Shown here: piece by piece, positions 41,567 through 51,252 of the stretch
Layout of the letters: every line of letters starts with the position of its first letter
How positions within the stretch are numbered: the first letter of the stretch is position 1
From: Thiomicrospira sp. XS5
GTDB taxonomy: Bacteria; Pseudomonadota; Gammaproteobacteria; Thiomicrospirales; Thiomicrospiraceae
Direction: 5' to 3'
Length of the DNA stretch: 64,000 bases
Assembly (NCBI RefSeq): GCF_001507555.1
Contig: NZ_LQBO01000001.1
Span: 1 to 64,000 of the forward strand
Program-made: the position numbers and the translations under genes
The notes under the pieces: model-generated
Database searches by the model: none
Told to the model about the DNA's origin: nothing
Seen by the model: the letters and a program-made list of their open reading frames with translations, nothing else

Positions 41567-43438
41567 TCAAAACTTAAATAAATTCTTCAACTTGTCGCCG
41601 ACAGCTTTTTCCGCTTCGTCCCCGGCTTGTTCTTTCACCAAGGATTCGAAGTCGAAATTCAGCATTTTATCCAGACTGGCGGTTTCTTTGCCCAATTCCG
41701 CTTTGTCGCCCAACAAGCCATTCAACTGCTGATTAATCGGCCCTAATTGCTCCTGAAGCTTGGCGTTCAACTGATCTTGAAACTCTGCCTTAACCTGTTG
41801 CAACTCTTGCCCCAACACCTTGTTGAAGGCCCCGGACAACAACTTATCCAGATTCGAGCTGGCGTTGATGCTCGGTGCCGTCACAGCACCGGCAATGTCC
41901 GCCTTCACTTTGAAGGCTTTCACCTCATCAAACAACGGCGCAATGTAACGTTTCACCTCTTTCGAAGCACTTTGGCTGACGTCCATCGCCACATCCTGAT
42001 AAGCCATATCGACCACGGCATTGACTTCATCGACGCCGACCAGTGAAATCTTACCGGTCACATCCACCAAGCCCTGTTGCATGACCACTGGCAGGGTTTT
42101 ATCGCCGGAAATCGTCCAATCCGAAATTCGGTAGCCGTCCCAAACAATGTTGGCTTCGTTCAGCGGCGCTTGCGGGTCGGTAAAGTTACTTTCCCCAATC
42201 ACACGCAAGGCCTGATCTTGTCCTTTCGGTTTGCCGAGCACTTCAAACAGCACCGGCAAACGGGTAGTCGGGTGATCAAACGTCACCTGACGGACACGAA
42301 TGTCGATATCCCCCCAATCCAAAGTGCCGGAACCGTTGATGCGCTTAATGATGAAATCCGGTTGCGGGTCGTATTCCGGAAAAGCAACATCCACACCAAA
42401 GGCCCGCTGTGGCGCCTGTTTTTCGGTCTCGGCTGCCTGTTCGGCCTGCATGGCTTTCAGTTTGGCAATAAACGGTTCCAGCTTGCGATACCAGCTTAAA
42501 CCTTCATCCGTCCAATATTGAATTTGCGGGCCGAACAGCAAGTACGTCACATTCGACAAACCGGATTGATTCAACGAGTACTTCGACATCAGGCGGTTGT
42601 AATCTTTTTCCGGCAGATCTTTCAGCGCCACCACGTCTTTTTGGATTTTCGGTAGTTTGTTCTGCAATAAATCCTGGGCTTTTTCCAGCGTTTTCTTTTT
42701 CGCTTCCAGCTCCGACTGCAGTTTTTCGAACTCGTCTTTTTTCGCCATCAGCGACTGCATATCGTTTTTACCGCCGGTCAGGGATTCAAACCGTTTTTGA
42801 TAATCCTGAATTTCGGCCTCGGACGGCAATTGTTTCTGCATTTCCGACCAGGCCTGGTCGATTTCGTCCAATTGCGCCTGAACCCGATTGGCCGCTTCCA
42901 AGGTTTCCAGTTTTTCACGCGCCAGTATTTCGCTTGGGTCCGGCAAAGCCATGTCCGGCATGGCAAACCCGCCGGATTTCGAGTCTTTTTCCGCGGTATC
43001 AGTCGTCTCGGCTTTTGTGGCCTTTTCCAAAGCGCCCGACGTATCACGCGGCTGGTGCATCGCCAGCCCGGTGAAATTGACGTCTTCAATCACCGTGCGC
43101 CCGGCAATCAAATGATACAAATTCAAGGAAGCGCTGAGGCGGCTCAACACCAACAGGTTTTCCATCGGTTTGTCCGGATCGGTTACCTGCAATTCGCGTA
43201 GCCCGACCTCAATCGGCATAATGCCCAAATCCAAACTGCCGATTTCGATTTTCGCCCCCCAGGCTTGGGAAGCATAATGTTCCAACTGGCTCTTCAGAAT
43301 GGTGGTGAAGCTCAGGTAACCAATGGCGATCACCGCCACGACAATCCCGGCAAAAACGCCCAGGCCTGACCAACGCACCCAGCCTTTCGGTGCCGGTTGC
43401 GACGATTGTGTTTGCGTGTTGTTTGACGTTTCGCTCAT
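41567..43438 (-). CDS. TIGR03545 family protein
   Basis: 623-residue protein of unknown function. One N-terminal transmembrane helix (about residues 24-44, VFAGIVVAVIAIGYLSFTT) precedes an AsmA-like beginning (IEIGSLDLGIMPIEVGLREL). A coiled-coil region spans about 180-290 (KKDEFEKLQSELEAKKKTLE), then beta-rich segments, and a helical C-terminus from about 525. It overlaps the TIGR03546 gene by 4 bp; the two families typically occur as a pair. A periplasmic or envelope location is inferred from topology. Confidence 0.82.
   Translation of the reverse strand: MSETSNNTQTQSSQPAPKGWVRWSGLGVFAGIVVAVIAIGYLSFTTILKSQLEHYASQAWGAKIEIGSLDLGIMPIEVGLRELQVTDPDKPMENLLVLSRLSASLNLYHLIAGRTVIEDVNFTGLAMHQPRDTSGALEKATKAETTDTAEKDSKSGGFAMPDMALPDPSEILAREKLETLEAANRVQAQLDEIDQAWSEMQKQLPSEAEIQDYQKRFESLTGGKNDMQSLMAKKDEFEKLQSELEAKKKTLEKAQDLLQNKLPKIQKDVVALKDLPEKDYNRLMSKYSLNQSGLSNVTYLLFGPQIQYWTDEGLSWYRKLEPFIAKLKAMQAEQAAETEKQAPQRAFGVDVAFPEYDPQPDFIIKRINGSGTLDWGDIDIRVRQVTFDHPTTRLPVLFEVLGKPKGQDQALRVIGESNFTDPQAPLNEANIVWDGYRISDWTISGDKTLPVVMQQGLVDVTGKISLVGVDEVNAVVDMAYQDVAMDVSQSASKEVKRYIAPLFDEVKAFKVKADIAGAVTAPSINASSNLDKLLSGAFNKVLGQELQQVKAEFQDQLNAKLQEQLGPINQQLNGLLGDKAELGKETASLDKMLNFDFESLVKEQAGDEAEKAVGDKLKNLFKF
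42848..42857. repeat. CCAGGCCTGG copy inside the TIGR03545 gene
   Basis: Exact decamer in a 16-bp perfect palindrome CGACCAGGCCTGGTCG, read on the minus strand as Asp-Gln-Ala-Trp-Ser. Confidence 0.9.
43360..43369. repeat. One-mismatch decamer CCAGGCCTGA inside the TIGR03545 gene
   Basis: Minus strand TCAGGCCTGG, encoding Ser-Gly-Leu-Gly near the N-terminal helix. Confidence 0.65.
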
Positions 43439-43938
43439 TTCATCATCCCCGATACAAAACCGGCCCCTTCGGCGCCTTTTAACAATCGAATAATTTTGAA
43501 TTTATTCGTCCACACCAGGAAGCGCTGGCGGTAGGTTTTCACCAGCACCCAGAACAGCAAGAAAGCCGGAACACTCAACAGGTACGCCGTCACCACACTG
43601 CCCATCACAATGGAGTTATTAAAGTGCAGGAAGCGCCAGAAAGCACTGTTGTACAAATCGGTAAACACCGGCTGCATCGTCTGCGCCTGCAAAATCCACA
43701 AACCGATTTGATTAAAGACCGGATCGAGCAGATATGCCAGCCCGCTGAAGAAAAGCGTCGCCACGATGACCGCTGAAAGGTTTACCCGCAAGAAGAAAAT
43801 CAACGCCAATGTGAGCAGGTTGTGCGGGAAAAAGAGTGGGGTTAAGCCCAGAATCATACCGAGCACGAATGAAAAGGCGATCTGACCGGAATGCTGGTTG
43901 GCATTCAACGCCTTGAACAACTTGATTAATAGGGACAT
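43435..43938 (-). CDS. TIGR03546 family membrane protein
   Basis: 167 residues with about four hydrophobic segments. Recognisable pattern: IKLFKALNANQHSGQIAFSF, then GMILGLTPLFFPHNLL, LRVNLSA and FSGLAYLLDPVFNQIG. GAGGAGA lies 6 bp before the ATG. It is the upstream member of the TIGR03546-TIGR03545 pair. Function is unknown, and the pair is conserved in several gammaproteobacteria. Confidence 0.85.
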   Translation of the reverse strand: MSLLIKLFKALNANQHSGQIAFSFVLGMILGLTPLFFPHNLLTLALIFFLRVNLSAVIVATLFFSGLAYLLDPVFNQIGLWILQAQTMQPVFTDLYNSAFWRFLHFNNSIVMGSVVTAYLLSVPAFLLFWVLVKTYRQRFLVWTNKFKIIRLLKGAEGAGFVSGMMK

Positions 43939-44020
43939 GCTTTCTCCTCTAAACGGGATGAGTTAAGTCGTTTCCGGCCGTTGAATCCGGCGGCCTTTAA
44001 ATCGGTCGCCAAGCCATTTT

Positions 44021-46375
44021 TCAGGTCATCTCCTGTGGATCGACATCCAAGGACCAGCGTACCTTTTTCGCTTGGGGCGAGGTGTAAAGTTCACTTTCCA
44101 CCTGCGCCAACCAAGTGTGCAACCAACCGCGTTGCGCGCTTTGCAGCAGCAACTGATAACGGAACCGGCCTTGCCGGCGCAACATGGGCGCGCTGACTGG
44201 GCCAAACACCTCAAGTTCCGGTGCTTCGTCTGCCGACTCGGCCACCGAAAAATGCGAACGTAATAACTGCATTTTAGCAAAGTTCAGACGGTTTTTAACA
44301 TCATTTAAAAAGGTCCAGCCGGACTGCGGGTCCACCGACTCGGCGCGCAACAGAATTTGATATTGAAACGGTGGCAATTCCGCCAAGCGACGCCCCTGCA
44401 ACGCCTGTTCCGCAAAGGCGCCGTAACCTTGCTCCACCAACACTTTCAATAAAGGATGTTCCGGGTGATGGGTTTGAATCAACACTTCACCGGCCTGTTC
44501 GGCGCGCCCGGCGCGACCCGACACCTGCACCACCAGTTGCGCCATTCGCTCGGCGGCGCGAAAATCGCAACTGAACAAGCCTTGATCAATGTCCAACAAC
44601 CCCACCAAGGTCACTTTCGGAAAATGGTGGCCTTTGGCCAGCATTTGCGTGCCGATCAGAATATCCGCCTCACCCTGGCTGGCCTGCTCGGTCAAGGCCA
44701 TCATCTGGCCTTTATTGCGCGTGGTGTCGCGATCAACCCGCAGCACCCGGTAATCCGGAAACCAAGCCGCCACAGCCTGCTCCAGTCGTTCCGTGCCCTG
44801 ACCGACTTTAACGAATTCGCCGGAACCGCAATTCGGGCAATGCGACGGCGCTTTTTCCTGGTGCCCACAGTGATGACAGCGCAGTTCGCCTACCTGGTGA
44901 TGATAGGTCATATTGGCATCGCAACTCGGGCAGGCCGCTTGCCAACCACAGTCATGACACATCAACACCGGGGCATAACCGCGTCGGTTCAAAAACAGTA
45001 ACACCTGCCCACCGCCCTGCAAATGCGTGTGCATCTGCGCTTTCAGGGCCTCGGACACCCCTTCTTCCTGCGGCACGCCGCGCACGTCCAGCAAACCGAC
45101 CGTCGGCAAGGACGCGGTGCCGGCGCGGCGGGTCAGTTTCAGCCAATGGTAACGGCCGCTTTCGGCGTTATAAAGCGTTTCCAATGACGGCGTCGCCGAC
45201 CCCAATACCACCGGCACCTTTTCCAACTGCGCCCGGCGTACCAGGCAATCCCGCGCCGAATAACGGAAACCGTCCTGTTGCTTGAAGGACAAATCATGCT
45301 CTTCATCCATAATGCACAGGCCGAGGTTGTCGAACGGTGTAAAAATCGCCGAACGCGTTCCCAACAACACCGACACTTGATGGCTTTTCACCAATGACCA
45401 GGCACAATGACGTTCCTTATCGTTCAAACCGGAATGCATCACCGCCACCGGCGCCTGTAAATAGGCTTCGAAACGTTTGACCGTTTGCGGCGTCAGACCG
45501 ATTTCCGGCACCAGTACCAGCACTTGTTTGCCTTGCGCTATGATGGCTTCAATCAAACCAAGATACACCTCGGTCTTGCCGCTGCCGGTCACCCCTTCCA
45601 AAAGATGCGCGCTGAAACCGTCTTGAGCCAACACCTGGTCCACCGCGGCCTGTTGTTCGGTATTCAAAATATGACCAGGCCTGGCCAGTTTTTCCCTGGG
45701 CGGCAGGGCGTGCAGACAACTTTTTTCAATTTCCTCGACCCAGCCTTTCTCGATAAAACGCTTCATCGGCAAACGCCAACCGCTGAGCACCGCATTCAAT
45801 TGCTCGGCGGTGACGGCGTCGGTTTGGGCGAACAGCGCATTGAACAACGCTTTTTGTTGCGTGGCGTTGGATGCAATTTGAGATTCTGCAGCCTGCCCGA
45901 TTTCGGTCAACTGCCAGGCGGGCACGCCTTCCACGGTCAAAGGTTCGCCCTGACGAATCCGTTTCGGTAAGGCGGTTTGCATGACGTTGCCGATGGGTTC
46001 GTGATAATAATGACTGGCCCACTGCAACAGCGCCATTTCCGGCTCGGAGAAAATCGGGGCGGCATCCAGTACCGTATCGATGGGCTTGATTTTGGCGGCG
46101 TCGACTTCGGCTTCCTCGCTCAAGGCCATGACAATGCCGGTGTGACGCTTATTGCGAAACGGCACTGTGACCCGACCACCGATCACCGGCAAAATATCTT
46201 TTTGCGTTGACGGTTCGGAATCTCCTGCATCCGCCGAAGACTCATTCGGTTCCAGCGCCAGCGACAGGTTCGCGGTCCCCGCATGAGCGCCATCCTCAGC
46301 GTCACTCGAAACGGCTTGCAATGCATAATCCAACGGCGCCAAAAACGGTCCGGGCACGGCGACTTTCACGAACAT
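44021..46375 (-). CDS. priA: Primosomal protein N' (replication restart helicase PriA)
   Basis: Superfamily 2 helicase that reloads replication at stalled forks. The ATPase shows GVTGSGKTEVYL (Walker A) and DEEHDLSFKQ (Walker B). A zinc-binding block has CHDCGWQAACPSCD and CHHCGHQEKAPSHCPNCG, with helicase motifs LGSATPSLET, GTERLEQ and SGRAGRAE. At 784 residues it is about 50 longer than E. coli PriA. The extra length is an acidic, low-complexity insert near residues 22-60 within the N-terminal DNA-binding domain. It is divergent from the cytochrome b561 gene. Confidence 0.95.
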   Translation of the reverse strand: MFVKVAVPGPFLAPLDYALQAVSSDAEDGAHAGTANLSLALEPNESSADAGDSEPSTQKDILPVIGGRVTVPFRNKRHTGIVMALSEEAEVDAAKIKPIDTVLDAAPIFSEPEMALLQWASHYYHEPIGNVMQTALPKRIRQGEPLTVEGVPAWQLTEIGQAAESQIASNATQQKALFNALFAQTDAVTAEQLNAVLSGWRLPMKRFIEKGWVEEIEKSCLHALPPREKLARPGHILNTEQQAAVDQVLAQDGFSAHLLEGVTGSGKTEVYLGLIEAIIAQGKQVLVLVPEIGLTPQTVKRFEAYLQAPVAVMHSGLNDKERHCAWSLVKSHQVSVLLGTRSAIFTPFDNLGLCIMDEEHDLSFKQQDGFRYSARDCLVRRAQLEKVPVVLGSATPSLETLYNAESGRYHWLKLTRRAGTASLPTVGLLDVRGVPQEEGVSEALKAQMHTHLQGGGQVLLFLNRRGYAPVLMCHDCGWQAACPSCDANMTYHHQVGELRCHHCGHQEKAPSHCPNCGSGEFVKVGQGTERLEQAVAAWFPDYRVLRVDRDTTRNKGQMMALTEQASQGEADILIGTQMLAKGHHFPKVTLVGLLDIDQGLFSCDFRAAERMAQLVVQVSGRAGRAEQAGEVLIQTHHPEHPLLKVLVEQGYGAFAEQALQGRRLAELPPFQYQILLRAESVDPQSGWTFLNDVKNRLNFAKMQLLRSHFSVAESADEAPELEVFGPVSAPMLRRQGRFRYQLLLQSAQRGWLHTWLAQVESELYTSPQAKKVRWSLDVDPQEMT
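45675..45684. repeat. CCAGGCCTGG copy inside priA
   Basis: Exact decamer, minus-strand reading Leu-Ala-Arg-Pro-Gly-His. The plus-strand flank CCAGTTTTT and upstream AAAATATGA give A/T tracts on both sides. Confidence 0.9.
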
Positions 46376-46638
46376 AACGCCTTCCCCTTTGTTGCGGCAA
46401 CCCTTCGACCGTTTTGCATGCGTTTCTTATCCACGACTGTGAAAACCCCCTGAAAAATACGATTTATTGTACCCGCTTATCGCCACGAGTTCAGGTCGGC
46501 ATCGCTTTTTTCGACGCAACAAATTTTCCTTATGGTGCATATGGAATTTCCATCGCCATTTTCAGACGAACCCGCTACACTATACGCACTCTTTACCCGT
46601 AGAACGGATTTTGAAAACCTGAACAAGGACGCTAAACG

Positions 46639-47211
46639 ATGCTTGAAGACCGCCGTTATTTTACGTTGATCCACCGTGTGATTCACTGGGGCATCGCCCT
46701 GACGATGCTGTTTATTCTGCTGACCGTGCTGTTGCGCATGGGGTGGATGGAAAAGAACGGCATGGCCGAAGTACTGACCACGTCACCGCAACTAAAGGCT
46801 TACGACATCAGTCAAGAAGACGCCGTCAAAGCGGCCAAATCGATTCGCGGCAATATGTTTCAGTGGCATTTGTATGCCGGTTATTTGATGGGCGTGTTGT
46901 TGCTGGCGCGTTTCGCGTATACCTACTCGCAAGGCATTTTCTACAAAGGTCCTTTCAATCCGCAAGCCAGTATGCGTGAAAAGTTCCAGGCCTGGGTGTA
47001 TATCGTGTTCTACACCGGCGTCGCCTTGTCGGTCATGACGGGGCTTTACATCAAGTTCGGCCCCGACGATGCGCTGGGAGACATCGCCAAAGACATGCAC
47101 GTGCTTGCGCTGTGGTATCTGGTGCCTTTCCTGGTTTTGCACCTGGGCGGCATCGTACTGGGCGAAAACGGCAAGGAAAAAGGCATCGTCTCGAAAATGA
47201 TCGGCGGGTAA
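46639..47211 (+). CDS. Cytochrome b561-family membrane protein
   Basis: 190-residue four-helix protein of the cytochrome b561/DUF4405-like type. Candidate heme-ligand histidines lie in LIHRVIHWG (helix 1), MFQWHLYAGY (helix 2) and LVLHLGGIVLGE (helix 4). An insertion with acidic and Lys residues links helices 1 and 2. A 263-bp gap separates it from priA and contains ATGGAA-T-TTCCAT (46541-46553), a possible operator. It probably moves electrons between quinol and a partner that is not evident here. Confidence 0.82.
   Translation: MLEDRRYFTLIHRVIHWGIALTMLFILLTVLLRMGWMEKNGMAEVLTTSPQLKAYDISQEDAVKAAKSIRGNMFQWHLYAGYLMGVLLLARFAYTYSQGIFYKGPFNPQASMREKFQAWVYIVFYTGVALSVMTGLYIKFGPDDALGDIAKDMHVLALWYLVPFLVLHLGGIVLGENGKEKGIVSKMIGG
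46986..46995. repeat. CCAGGCCTGG copy inside the cytochrome b561 gene
   Basis: Exact decamer encoding Phe-Gln-Ala-Trp-Val, between helices 2 and 3. Confidence 0.9.
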
Positions 47212-47237
47212 CCTTCCAAGGCAAACGGGCCTATACC

Positions 47238-47990
47238 TTACCCCGTTACCCAATTAGCCGACTGAGGCCAACTGGTTTCTGGCAAGCTGTACAAATCGCA
47301 TAAGTTTGATTTGGAAAGTAGCTCTCCTGGCGGGCCATCCCGCAAAATCCGGCCATTCTGCATCATAATAGCTCGGGTGGCGGACATCATCGCTTGCTCC
47401 GGGTGGTGGGAGGTAAACAAAATGCAACGATGGTCCTCACCTAGGTCGCGGATTTTCTCCAGCAATTTAATCTGATTGCCGAAGTCCAATCCATTGGTGG
47501 GTTCGTCCATTAAAATATAAGGCGTCTCTTGCGCCAAGGCCCGAGCAATCAATACCAACTGGCGTTGCCCGCCGGACAATTCGGTGTAAGGGCGCTGCTT
47601 CAAATGCCCGATGCCAAGCAAATCCAGCGCGTTTTCGGCCCGTTTTCGATCGGCCTGACCGGCACGGTACCATTGCGATTCGGCGGCTACGACCCCCATC
47701 AAAACCATATCCAACACGGCATACCCAAAGGCCAACCGATGATACTGCGGTACATAACTGATCAAACGGGCCTGTGCTTTCGGTGTCAAGTTTTCCGCGG
47801 CGTCTCCGTTGATCAGCACACGCCCGGCCGTTTTCGGATGCAAGCCCAACAGGGTTCGCAGCAAGGTGGTTTTCCCGCAACCGTTCGGGCCGAGCAGACT
47901 GATGGTTTCACCGGCATTCAACGACAAGTTTAAATCGGAAAACACCGTTCGGTTTCCATAAGCCGCGGCCAGAGATTGGATTTGAATCAT
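47238..47990 (-). CDS. FecE/BtuD-type ABC transporter ATP-binding protein
   Basis: 250-residue ATPase of a metal or metallophore importer. Walker A is GPNGCGKTTLLRTLLG, the Q-loop region is YVPQYHRLAF, the signature LSGGQRQLV and Walker B YILMDEPTNGLD with the following switch His (TSHHPEQA). It lies 16 bp after the FecCD permease gene and is the last gene of the TonB-linked import operon. Confidence 0.93.
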   Translation of the reverse strand: MIQIQSLAAAYGNRTVFSDLNLSLNAGETISLLGPNGCGKTTLLRTLLGLHPKTAGRVLINGDAAENLTPKAQARLISYVPQYHRLAFGYAVLDMVLMGVVAAESQWYRAGQADRKRAENALDLLGIGHLKQRPYTELSGGQRQLVLIARALAQETPYILMDEPTNGLDFGNQIKLLEKIRDLGEDHRCILFTSHHPEQAMMSATRAIMMQNGRILRDGPPGELLSKSNLCDLYSLPETSWPQSANWVTG

Positions 47991-48006
47991 AGACTATCCT
48001 TTAACA

Positions 48007-49011
48007 TTAAGGCTGCCACCCTTTCCGGACGTTTTTCAGCGCCCAGGCAAACACCGGCAACCCAATCAACGCCGTCAAAATACCGAGTGGAATTTCCACC
48101 GACAAGGCCAGTCGAGCCACGTTATCGACCACTAGCAGATAAATCGCCCCAATCAGCGCCGATGCCGGCAGCAGAAGCCGGTTATCGGCCCCGAACAGCA
48201 AACGGGTCAGGTGTGGAATTACCAAACCGACCCAGCCAATCATGCCGCCCAACGTCACGGTAATCGCGCCCAGAAAGGTCGCCAACACAATCACCAATAA
48301 CCGTTTTCGCTCCACCGACACGCCCAGCGTTCGCGCTTCGTCGTCGCCGAGGCTGAGCACATTCAAGGTATGCCCCTGCGCCAACAATAACCCCATGCCC
48401 GCCAGCATGAACGGCGCCACCCACAGCAGCAGGCCGCCCTCCACATTGGCCAGCGACCCCATCAACCAATAGACAATCGCCGGCAGCTTATTGTAAGGGT
48501 CGGCGACGTATTTCACCACCGACAACAAGGCGGTGAACAGAGCGCCGGCAATCATACCGCCCAACACCAGAATCGTCAGATTATTGCGCAGTTCGCCCTT
48601 CGCCAGCATCAAGGCGATGAACACCGCCAGCAAGCCGAACCCGAAACTCAATAACTGCATCATCCACACGCTGTCGAACAATAAAATGCCCAATGACGCC
48701 CCGAAAGCCGACCCGGATAACACGCCCAGCACGCCCGGCGACACCAGCGGATTCATAAACAGCGCCTGAAAAGCGGTGCCTGCCACGGCCAGAGAGGCCC
48801 CAATCAACACCGCGGCAAGAATTCTCGGCAAACGGACATCGAGCATAATATTGACCAGCAACTGATTGACTTCGCCATCCTGCGACGTCAACGACCACCA
48901 TAACTGCGTCAAACTGGACAGCGGTGCAAAGTCGTAACGCCCCAACGTCAGCGACACCAAAGCCGTTAACACCAGCCCCCCGAACAGAAGTCCGAACGCG
49001 CCCAGCTTCAT
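48007..49011 (-). CDS. FecCD-family ABC transporter permease
   Basis: Polytopic permease of about 334 residues from ATG 49011 (MKLGAFGLLFGGLVL). The ATG overlaps the stop of the monooxygenase gene (ATGA), which fixes the start; the longer frame is not needed. Family motifs include LRNNLTILVLGGMIAGALF, the ATPase-coupling segment LSLGDDEARTLGVSVE and GMIGWVGLVIPHLTR. It pairs with the ATPase downstream. Confidence 0.94.
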   Translation of the reverse strand: MKLGAFGLLFGGLVLTALVSLTLGRYDFAPLSSLTQLWWSLTSQDGEVNQLLVNIMLDVRLPRILAAVLIGASLAVAGTAFQALFMNPLVSPGVLGVLSGSAFGASLGILLFDSVWMMQLLSFGFGLLAVFIALMLAKGELRNNLTILVLGGMIAGALFTALLSVVKYVADPYNKLPAIVYWLMGSLANVEGGLLLWVAPFMLAGMGLLLAQGHTLNVLSLGDDEARTLGVSVERKRLLVIVLATFLGAITVTLGGMIGWVGLVIPHLTRLLFGADNRLLLPASALIGAIYLLVVDNVARLALSVEIPLGILTALIGLPVFAWALKNVRKGWQP

Positions 49012-50039
49012 GTGCTGTGCCTCGCACTTAAATCCCCACTTAACGCCGCCTGCACCTGCGGCCAAACCGCCAACATGAACCGCTCAAACTGCTTAAGACG
49101 TTGTTCAGGGCTGGACGTCAACGGATTCAGGGCCAAGCGCGTGACGCCGGCACGATGCAACGCCAGCACCTGCCCGACAATGTCCTGAGGCGTGCCCACC
49201 AGCATGCGCTGCAAGAGTTCGTCCGGCGATAACTTCGCCATAGGGCTTTGCCTTTTGCCCCAAAGCTGCGCTTTTTGCGCCCGGAAGGATTCGATATGTT
49301 GCCAAGCCAAGCGACGCGCCTGCTCCGGGTCGTCGTCCATAAACAGCCCGCGCGCCGCCATCAGGTCAGGCCTGGCGGATTTTGGGTGTGCCCGCCGATA
49401 CACGCCTGCATTTCGTTCAATTCGCTCCAAATCCCAAAACTGCGCGGCCATCAGCCCGACATCCTGCCGGGCGGCCATCGTCAGACTGCTGTCATCGGCA
49501 CTGGCGATAAAGGCGTCACGATGACTGAACCCGCCTTTCGGTGTCAAATCGACATTGTCCCACTGATAGAAATGGCCCGGATGCGTCACCGCTTCGCCTT
49601 TCAGCAAGTCCAACATGGCCGGCACCGCCTCGTTCATACGCTCGCGCGACTCCGATTGTTCCGCTTTGAAAACCGCATTCTGGGATTCAAACGGCCCGCC
49701 TTTGGCAAAACCGCACAACACCCGTCCCGGTGCCAAAGCCGATAAGGTCGCCAATTGTTCCGCCACGTTAATCGGATTGTGAAACCCGACCAAAACCGCC
49801 GCCGCGCCCAATTTCAAACGTTGCGTGTTGGCCAGAAAGTGCGACATCAGCAAAGTGGGCACCGGCGTCAAACTGTAAGCATTAAAATGATGCTCGGTCA
49901 CCCAGGCTTCTTCATAGCCGAGGGTTTCCAACGACACCGCCAAATCGGTGAATCGCTGGTAGGTTTGGGTCGCGTCTTCATCCCCCAAAGGCGTGACGTG
50001 AAACATGGCGCCGAGCGTCAAGGGTTTTTCAGCGCGCAT
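49008..50039 (-). CDS. Luciferase-like (LLM class) flavin-dependent monooxygenase
   Basis: 343-residue TIM-barrel protein of the bacterial luciferase superfamily: YEEAWVTEHHFNAYSLTPVP, AAVLVGFHNPINVAEQLATL, RVLCGFAKGGP and VGTPQDIVGQVLALH. It would use reduced FMN and oxygen. It overlaps the binding-protein gene by 11 bp and the permease gene by 4 bp, so it is embedded in the import operon. Because chelator-degrading enzymes of the EDTA/NTA monooxygenase type belong to this superfamily, chelate breakdown after import is a reasonable inference, but nothing in the sequence fixes the substrate. Confidence 0.85.
   Translation of the reverse strand: MRAEKPLTLGAMFHVTPLGDEDATQTYQRFTDLAVSLETLGYEEAWVTEHHFNAYSLTPVPTLLMSHFLANTQRLKLGAAAVLVGFHNPINVAEQLATLSALAPGRVLCGFAKGGPFESQNAVFKAEQSESRERMNEAVPAMLDLLKGEAVTHPGHFYQWDNVDLTPKGGFSHRDAFIASADDSSLTMAARQDVGLMAAQFWDLERIERNAGVYRRAHPKSARPDLMAARGLFMDDDPEQARRLAWQHIESFRAQKAQLWGKRQSPMAKLSPDELLQRMLVGTPQDIVGQVLALHRAGVTRLALNPLTSSPEQRLKQFERFMLAVWPQVQAALSGDLSARHST
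49366..49375. repeat. One-mismatch decamer TCAGGCCTGG inside the LLM gene
   Basis: Minus strand CCAGGCCTGA, read as Ala-Arg-Pro-Asp. Followed on the plus strand by CGGATTTT. Confidence 0.65.
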
Positions 50040-51102
50040 TCAAGGTCCCTCCCCCCAGAATGTTACTCACCTGAAAATCGGTCAGCGTCACTTGAAAAAA
50101 CTGTTGATAGAAGCTTTTGACTTGCGCCGCCATATCGATGCGCATCTGATCGCCGTACAACCGATTCATCAGCCATTGACTGGCCAGCAAGCGCATAAAC
50201 GACGGTGGGCGATCCATCCATCGGAAGGGCGTTTGCGGCATAAAGAACACCTGCTGATTGCGCACCGCTTTCAGGTTGGCCCACTTGGGATCACGATACA
50301 CCTTGTCGTAAAAACGCCGTTCCTGCGTCACAATCGCGTCCGGGTCGTATTTCAAAAGCTGCTCGAAATTGATGGCGACTTTACCGAAACGGCTTTGCTG
50401 CGCCGAATCACTCGGGCAAATATGCGGGTTTAAACCACCGGCCAAGGGAATCACCTCGGAATGAATGGAGCCCCGGCACTCGGTCGCCAGACCATTCGGA
50501 GATTCGGCGTAGTAAACGGTTTTGACCGGCACGCCGGACGCGGCCAGTAAATCACGGCGTTGCGCTTGCAAGGTCAAAACACGCTCGGCCGCTTGGGCCA
50601 AGGCCTCACCCCGCTCCGGCACGCCCAACCATTGACCGAGACGGCGAAACCCTAACGGATAATCCGACAACACATCCAATTGCAACTGACACACCGGCAC
50701 CCCCAGGTCTTTCAAGGTCTGCTGACGGCTGAGGTGAACCGTCGCCCCGGACATCACAATCAAATCCGGTTGATTGGCCAGCAGCACTTCCATGTTCGGC
50801 GTGCGCCCCTGACCGAACCAACCACCGATTACCGGCAATTGAAAACTGGCTTCAGGGAAAATCCCTTTAGCCTGTGGCGGCGGCGGAAAGTTCCAACCGG
50901 CCAGTTTGTCCGGCGCGATAGCCATCATCAAATAGGCCAGCACCGGATTGGCGGCATAGACCTTAGACACCGTTGCCGGCGGTTGACAGAAATCGTTCTC
51001 AGCCGACAATGCCGGGTGACTGACAAAACATAATGCGACGAATAGTCCTATTCGTAAACGAAGACAGCGTGCAATAAACATTCTAAACATCCAAATGGTC
51101 AT
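50029..51102 (-). CDS. Periplasmic ABC transporter substrate-binding protein (TroA/FecB-like)
   Basis: About 357 residues from ATG 51102 (MTIWMFRMFIARC), with GGAAG 5 bp upstream. The frame is open 44 codons further without support. A signal peptide ends at about HPALSA-END. The clamshell fold shows KVYAANPVLAYLMMAIAPDK, PVIGGWFGQGRTPNMEVLL, ECRGSIHSEVIPLAGG and PFRWMDRPPSFMRLLASQW. Four Cys residues remain in the mature protein. It is the binding protein for the FecCD/FecE transporter and follows the TonB receptor. The ligand (metal, chelate or oxyanion) cannot be told. Confidence 0.88.
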   Translation of the reverse strand: MTIWMFRMFIARCLRLRIGLFVALCFVSHPALSAENDFCQPPATVSKVYAANPVLAYLMMAIAPDKLAGWNFPPPPQAKGIFPEASFQLPVIGGWFGQGRTPNMEVLLANQPDLIVMSGATVHLSRQQTLKDLGVPVCQLQLDVLSDYPLGFRRLGQWLGVPERGEALAQAAERVLTLQAQRRDLLAASGVPVKTVYYAESPNGLATECRGSIHSEVIPLAGGLNPHICPSDSAQQSRFGKVAINFEQLLKYDPDAIVTQERRFYDKVYRDPKWANLKAVRNQQVFFMPQTPFRWMDRPPSFMRLLASQWLMNRLYGDQMRIDMAAQVKSFYQQFFQVTLTDFQVSNILGGGTLNAR

Positions 51103-51252
51103 CAAAGCTTCCGCTCTCACCGGAAGCCGAAAATAAAAAAGGTCCAAACACACAGAGTATGCTTGAACCAACCTCCCCCTAGGTAAATGACAGATAACAG
51201 AGTTAGAGGAAAACGGTTGCGGCGACTCGATCACTAAAGTCGGCCGCGAAAA

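Noticed and set aside
41555-41580. Sigma-28 (flagellar) promoter for the chemoreceptor
   Set aside because: TTAAGTTTTGACGGATAA resembles the two consensus halves, but they are only a few bases apart instead of about 11, and the match lies over the end of the opposite-role upstream gene.
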